A stretch of DNA of 64,000 bases from Acinetobacter sp. ANC 7912 (GTDB lineage Bacteria > Pseudomonadota > Gammaproteobacteria > Pseudomonadales > Moraxellaceae): the NCBI RefSeq assembly GCF_039862785.1, contig NZ_CP156795.1, forward strand, positions 1 through 64,000, given 5' to 3'. The position numbers and the translations under genes are program-made. The notes under the pieces were generated by a model, which worked only from the letters and a program-made list of their open reading frames with translations, made no database searches and was not told where the DNA came from. Of the stretch, positions 61,174 to 64,000 are shown in pieces. The number at the start of each line of letters is the position of its first letter. Position 1 is the first letter of the stretch.

Positions 61174-64000
61174 ATGGGCTTTAACCTCTCGGAATGGGCC
61201 TTAAAAAACAAGGGCCTGGTACTGTATTTCATGATTCTGCTGGGACTAGTCGGGATTATGTCTTATTCCAAACTGTCCCAGAGTGAAGATCCGCCGTTTA
61301 CCTTTAAAGTCATGGTGGTGCAAACCTACTGGCCAGGAGCCAGTGCCCAGGAAGTCTCGCTGCAGGTCACTGACCGGATCGAAAAGGAATTGATGACCAC
61401 CGGCAATTACGAGCGCATCATGGCCTATTCCCGTCCCGGTGAATCGCTGGTGACCTTTGTGGCCAAGGACTCGCTCAAATCCAAAGATGTTCCCGATGTC
61501 TGGTATAACGTCCGCAAGAAAGTCAACGATATTCGCCATGAACTGCCCCAAGGCGTACAGGGGCCATTTTTTAATGATGAATTTGGCGATACCTTCGGCA
61601 ATATTTATGTCTTAAAAGGTAAAGACTTCGATTATGCGACCTTAAAAGAATACGCGGATCGTCTGCAGCTGCAGTTACAGCGGGTCAAAGACGTTGCCAA
61701 AGTTGAATTGATCGGCCTGCAAGACCAGAAAATCTGGATAGAAATTTCCAACACCAAAGCGGCGCAGCTTGGTATTCCGGTCACTGCGATTCAGCAGTCC
61801 CTGCAACAGCAGAATGCGATGAGCAATTCTGGTTTCTTTGAAACTGAATCGGACCGGATTCAGGTACGTGTCAGTGGTGCCCTGAAAAGCGTGGAAGAGC
61901 TGCAACAGATGCCGCTATATGTGAACGGCAAGACGGTTCAGCTAGGCGATGTTGCAGAAGTCTATCGCGGTTTTACCGATCCAGCCCAGCCACGCATGCG
62001 CTTTATGGGTGAAAATGGCATTGGACTTGCGGTATCAATGCGTAAGGGCGGGGACATTATTGCTCTTGGTAAAAGTCTGGAGCAGGAATTTGCCCGTCTG
62101 CAAAAGACTTTACCTTTAGGCATGGAATTAAAGAAAGTCTCTGACCAGCCGGTAGCCGTGAAACGCAGCATTAACGAATTTATGAAGGTGCTGGCGGAAG
62201 CGGTAATTATCGTGTTGCTGGTCAGCTTTTTTTCACTGGGTTTCCGTCCGGGGCTGGTGGTGGCTTTTTCCATTCCCCTGGTACTGGCGATGACCTTTGC
62301 CGGCATGAATTTCTTTGATGTTGGCCTGCACAAGATTTCCCTTGGAGCGCTGATTCTGGCCTTAGGCCTGCTGGTCGATGATGCCATTATCGCGATTGAA
62401 ATGATGGCGATTAAAATGGAGCAGGGTTTTAGCCGGCTGGAAGCTGCTGGGCATGCCTGGCGCACCACTGCTTTTCCAATGTTGACCGGAACCCTGATTA
62501 CCGCTGCCGGCTTTCTGCCGATTGCCACGGCGGCCTCGAGTACCGGGGAATATACCCGCTCGATTTTCCAGGTGGTGACGCTCGCTTTGCTTGTTTCCTG
62601 GATTGCTGCAGTTGTGTTTGTTCCTTATCTGGGTGATAAGCTGCTTCCAGACTTTAACCAGGATCTGGTACAGAAAGCGCCGTGGTATCAACGCCTCTGG
62701 GCACGTTTATGCAAGCAGCCTGAACCTGCACCACTGGTGCATCATGCCGGTGAGCAGCATGACCCGTATCAGACCCGCTTCTACCAAGGTTTCCGTCGTT
62801 GGGTTGATGCCTGTGTCACCTATCGCAAAACTGTGATTGCAGCCACTGTCGGTATTTTTGTCCTGTCGATAGCGATGTTTAAGCTGGTGCCACAGCAGTT
62901 CTTCCCGCCATCCAATCGTGCTGAAATTCTGGTCGATCTGAAACTGGAAGAAGGCGCTTCGCTGAAAGCCACTGAAGCTGCGGTGAAAAAAGTTGAAGCC
63001 TTCCTGTCCAAACAGGAGGGGATCGACAACTATGTGGCTTATGTTGGTACTGGTTCTCCGCGTTTCTATCTGCCGCTAGACCAGCAGTTACCACAGACCA
63101 GCTTTGCCCAGTTTGTGGTACTGGCTTCTTCACTGGAAGACCGTAATGAAATTCGTGAATCCTTGAGTAAGCAGATTCGTCTGTTACTGCCAGAAGTGCG
63201 TACTCGTGTATCGCTGTTAGAAAATGGTCCGCCGGTTGGTTATCCATTGCAGTTTCGTGTTTCTGGTGAAGATCTAGGTTTAGTACGTAGCTGGGCGCAA
63301 CAAGTGGCAGCGAAAGTGGCCGAAAACCAGAACACTACCAATGTGCATTTGGACTGGGGTGAGCCAAGCAAGGTAATTAGGCTGGATATCGATCAGGACC
63401 GTGCCCGTCAGCTGGGTGTGAACAGTCATGATCTGGCCAGTTTCCTCAATAGTTCTATTGCTGGTGCAACGATTGACCAGTTCCGGGAAAAGCGTGAGCT
63501 AATTGAAATCCGTTTACGCGGTGATCAGGCAGAACGTGTGGATGTAGGCTCTTTAAGCAGTCTCGCGGTACCAACTTCAAGTGGCAAATTTGTCTCACTG
63601 GCGCAGATTGCCAAAATTGAATACGGCTTTGAAGAAGGCCTGATCTGGCATCGGAACCGTCTGCCGACCATTACTGTACGTGCTGACATCCGCACCAGCT
63701 TACAGCCTGCTACGGTGGTCAATGAGCTGAAACCTGAGCTGGATCAATTACATGCGAAGATGCCAAATGGATACCTGATTGAAGTCGGTGGAACGGTGGA
63801 AGAGTCGGCACGTGGTCAGACTTCAGTGAATGCAGGTATGCCGCTATTCCTGGCCGTGGTATTGACCCTGCTGATGATCCAGCTAAAAAGCATCTCGCGG
63901 ACTTTTATTGTGTTCCTGACCGCACCGCTGGGCATCATTGGTGTGGTGCTGTTTCTGCTGTTGTTTAACAAGCCATTCGGCTTTGTGGCAATGCTTGGAA
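61174..64000 (+). CDS. RND efflux pump permease (partial, cut by window end)
   Basis: Inner-membrane RND pump, 942 codons visible and open at the window edge. The ATG at 61174 follows the adaptor stop by 2 bp, with GGAGG upstream. First span: LKNKGLVLYFMILLGLVGIMSYSKL; then the porter region with QTYWPGASAQEVSLQVTDRIEKEL. The proton-relay span shows LALGLLVDDAIIAIE with two Asp. A second repeat starts near residue 550 (TYRKTVIAATVGIFVLSIAM). The pattern fits the VexF/MexF-like multidrug branch or related AcrB homologues; substrates unknown. Confidence 0.92.
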   Translation, partial: MGFNLSEWALKNKGLVLYFMILLGLVGIMSYSKLSQSEDPPFTFKVMVVQTYWPGASAQEVSLQVTDRIEKELMTTGNYERIMAYSRPGESLVTFVAKDSLKSKDVPDVWYNVRKKVNDIRHELPQGVQGPFFNDEFGDTFGNIYVLKGKDFDYATLKEYADRLQLQLQRVKDVAKVELIGLQDQKIWIEISNTKAAQLGIPVTAIQQSLQQQNAMSNSGFFETESDRIQVRVSGALKSVEELQQMPLYVNGKTVQLGDVAEVYRGFTDPAQPRMRFMGENGIGLAVSMRKGGDIIALGKSLEQEFARLQKTLPLGMELKKVSDQPVAVKRSINEFMKVLAEAVIIVLLVSFFSLGFRPGLVVAFSIPLVLAMTFAGMNFFDVGLHKISLGALILALGLLVDDAIIAIEMMAIKMEQGFSRLEAAGHAWRTTAFPMLTGTLITAAGFLPIATAASSTGEYTRSIFQVVTLALLVSWIAAVVFVPYLGDKLLPDFNQDLVQKAPWYQRLWARLCKQPEPAPLVHHAGEQHDPYQTRFYQGFRRWVDACVTYRKTVIAATVGIFVLSIAMFKLVPQQFFPPSNRAEILVDLKLEEGASLKATEAAVKKVEAFLSKQEGIDNYVAYVGTGSPRFYLPLDQQLPQTSFAQFVVLASSLEDRNEIRESLSKQIRLLLPEVRTRVSLLENGPPVGYPLQFRVSGEDLGLVRSWAQQVAAKVAENQNTTNVHLDWGEPSKVIRLDIDQDRARQLGVNSHDLASFLNSSIAGATIDQFREKRELIEIRLRGDQAERVDVGSLSSLAVPTSSGKFVSLAQIAKIEYGFEEGLIWHRNRLPTITVRADIRTSLQPATVVNELKPELDQLHAKMPNGYLIEVGGTVEESARGQTSVNAGMPLFLAVVLTLLMIQLKSISRTFIVFLTAPLGIIGVVLFLLLFNKPFGFVAMLG

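Noticed and set aside
61962..62528. A 188-codon open frame on the minus strand
   Set aside because: It is a shadow of the RND pump gene, which has the LLVDDAI motif in the real frame.

Overview
The window looks like an origin-proximal stretch of an Acinetobacter-type (Moraxellaceae) chromosome. It starts on the first base of dnaA and runs dnaA-dnaN-recF-gyrB. It also carries a 16S-tRNA-Ile-tRNA-Ala-23S-5S operon, three tandem AdeT-type genes (a name used in A. baumannii), grpE/dnaK, erpA, ppc, fmt/rsmB, and IS elements of the IS30, IS5 and IS4 families. The species cannot be fixed from sequence alone.

Layout. 1-6.3 kb: replication genes. 6.8-7.5 kb: a gene-free AT-rich stretch with four exact DnaA boxes, an oriC candidate. 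7.5-10.9 kb: a zinc alcohol dehydrogenase and an ABC-F protein on the minus strand. 11.1-14.6 kb: three tandem AdeT-like periplasmic proteins. 14.7-19.8 kb: erpA, small hypothetical proteins, a matrixin-like protease, dnaK and grpE (with a sigma-32-type promoter). 20.2-20.9 kb: an ORF-free block ending in a small-RNA gene. 20.9-24.1 kb: a lipoprotein, an esterase, an acetoacetate-decarboxylase-like protein and a periplasmic cyclophilin. 24.2-30.0 kb: the rRNA operon. 30.3-34.4 kb: two near-twin aromatic-acid-type MFS transporters separated by an IS30 element. 34.5-36.2 kb: a membrane-protein gene broken by an IS5-family element. 36.3-45.3 kb: ankyrin protein, DJ-1/PfpI protein, a second small-RNA gene, an outer-membrane protein, aldehyde dehydrogenase, an NSS transporter with its small subunit, zupT, rsmB and fmt. 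45.7-52.6 kb: two different IlvD-family dehydratases, a thioredoxin-fold protein overlapping a chorismate mutase, and a TSUP exporter. 52.6-56.2 kb: LysR regulator, an IS4-family element sitting in a terminator, and an NCS2 permease. 56.5-64 kb: ppc, then a TetR regulator divergent from an RND efflux adaptor and pump (the pump is cut by the window end).

Most striking signal: two intergenic loci, 20614-20800 (+) and 37355-37556 (-), share one architecture. Each has a near-perfect GacA-type upstream box (TGTAAG-N6-CTTACA, one mismatch), a sigma-70-like promoter placing the start about 65 nt from the box centre, then a ~115-130 nt ORF-free transcript with four GGA motifs, mostly in hairpin loops, and an intrinsic terminator whose loop also carries GGA. 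This is the layout of the RsmX/Y/Z (CsrB-type) RNAs that sequester CsrA/RsmA. I infer a Gac/Rsm small-RNA pair.

Three parS-like ParB sites (3067, 22723, 43980) also lie in the window. One doubles as the stem of an intrinsic terminator; the other two are inside recF and rsmB. They fit the ori-proximal location. No CRISPR array or prophage was seen.
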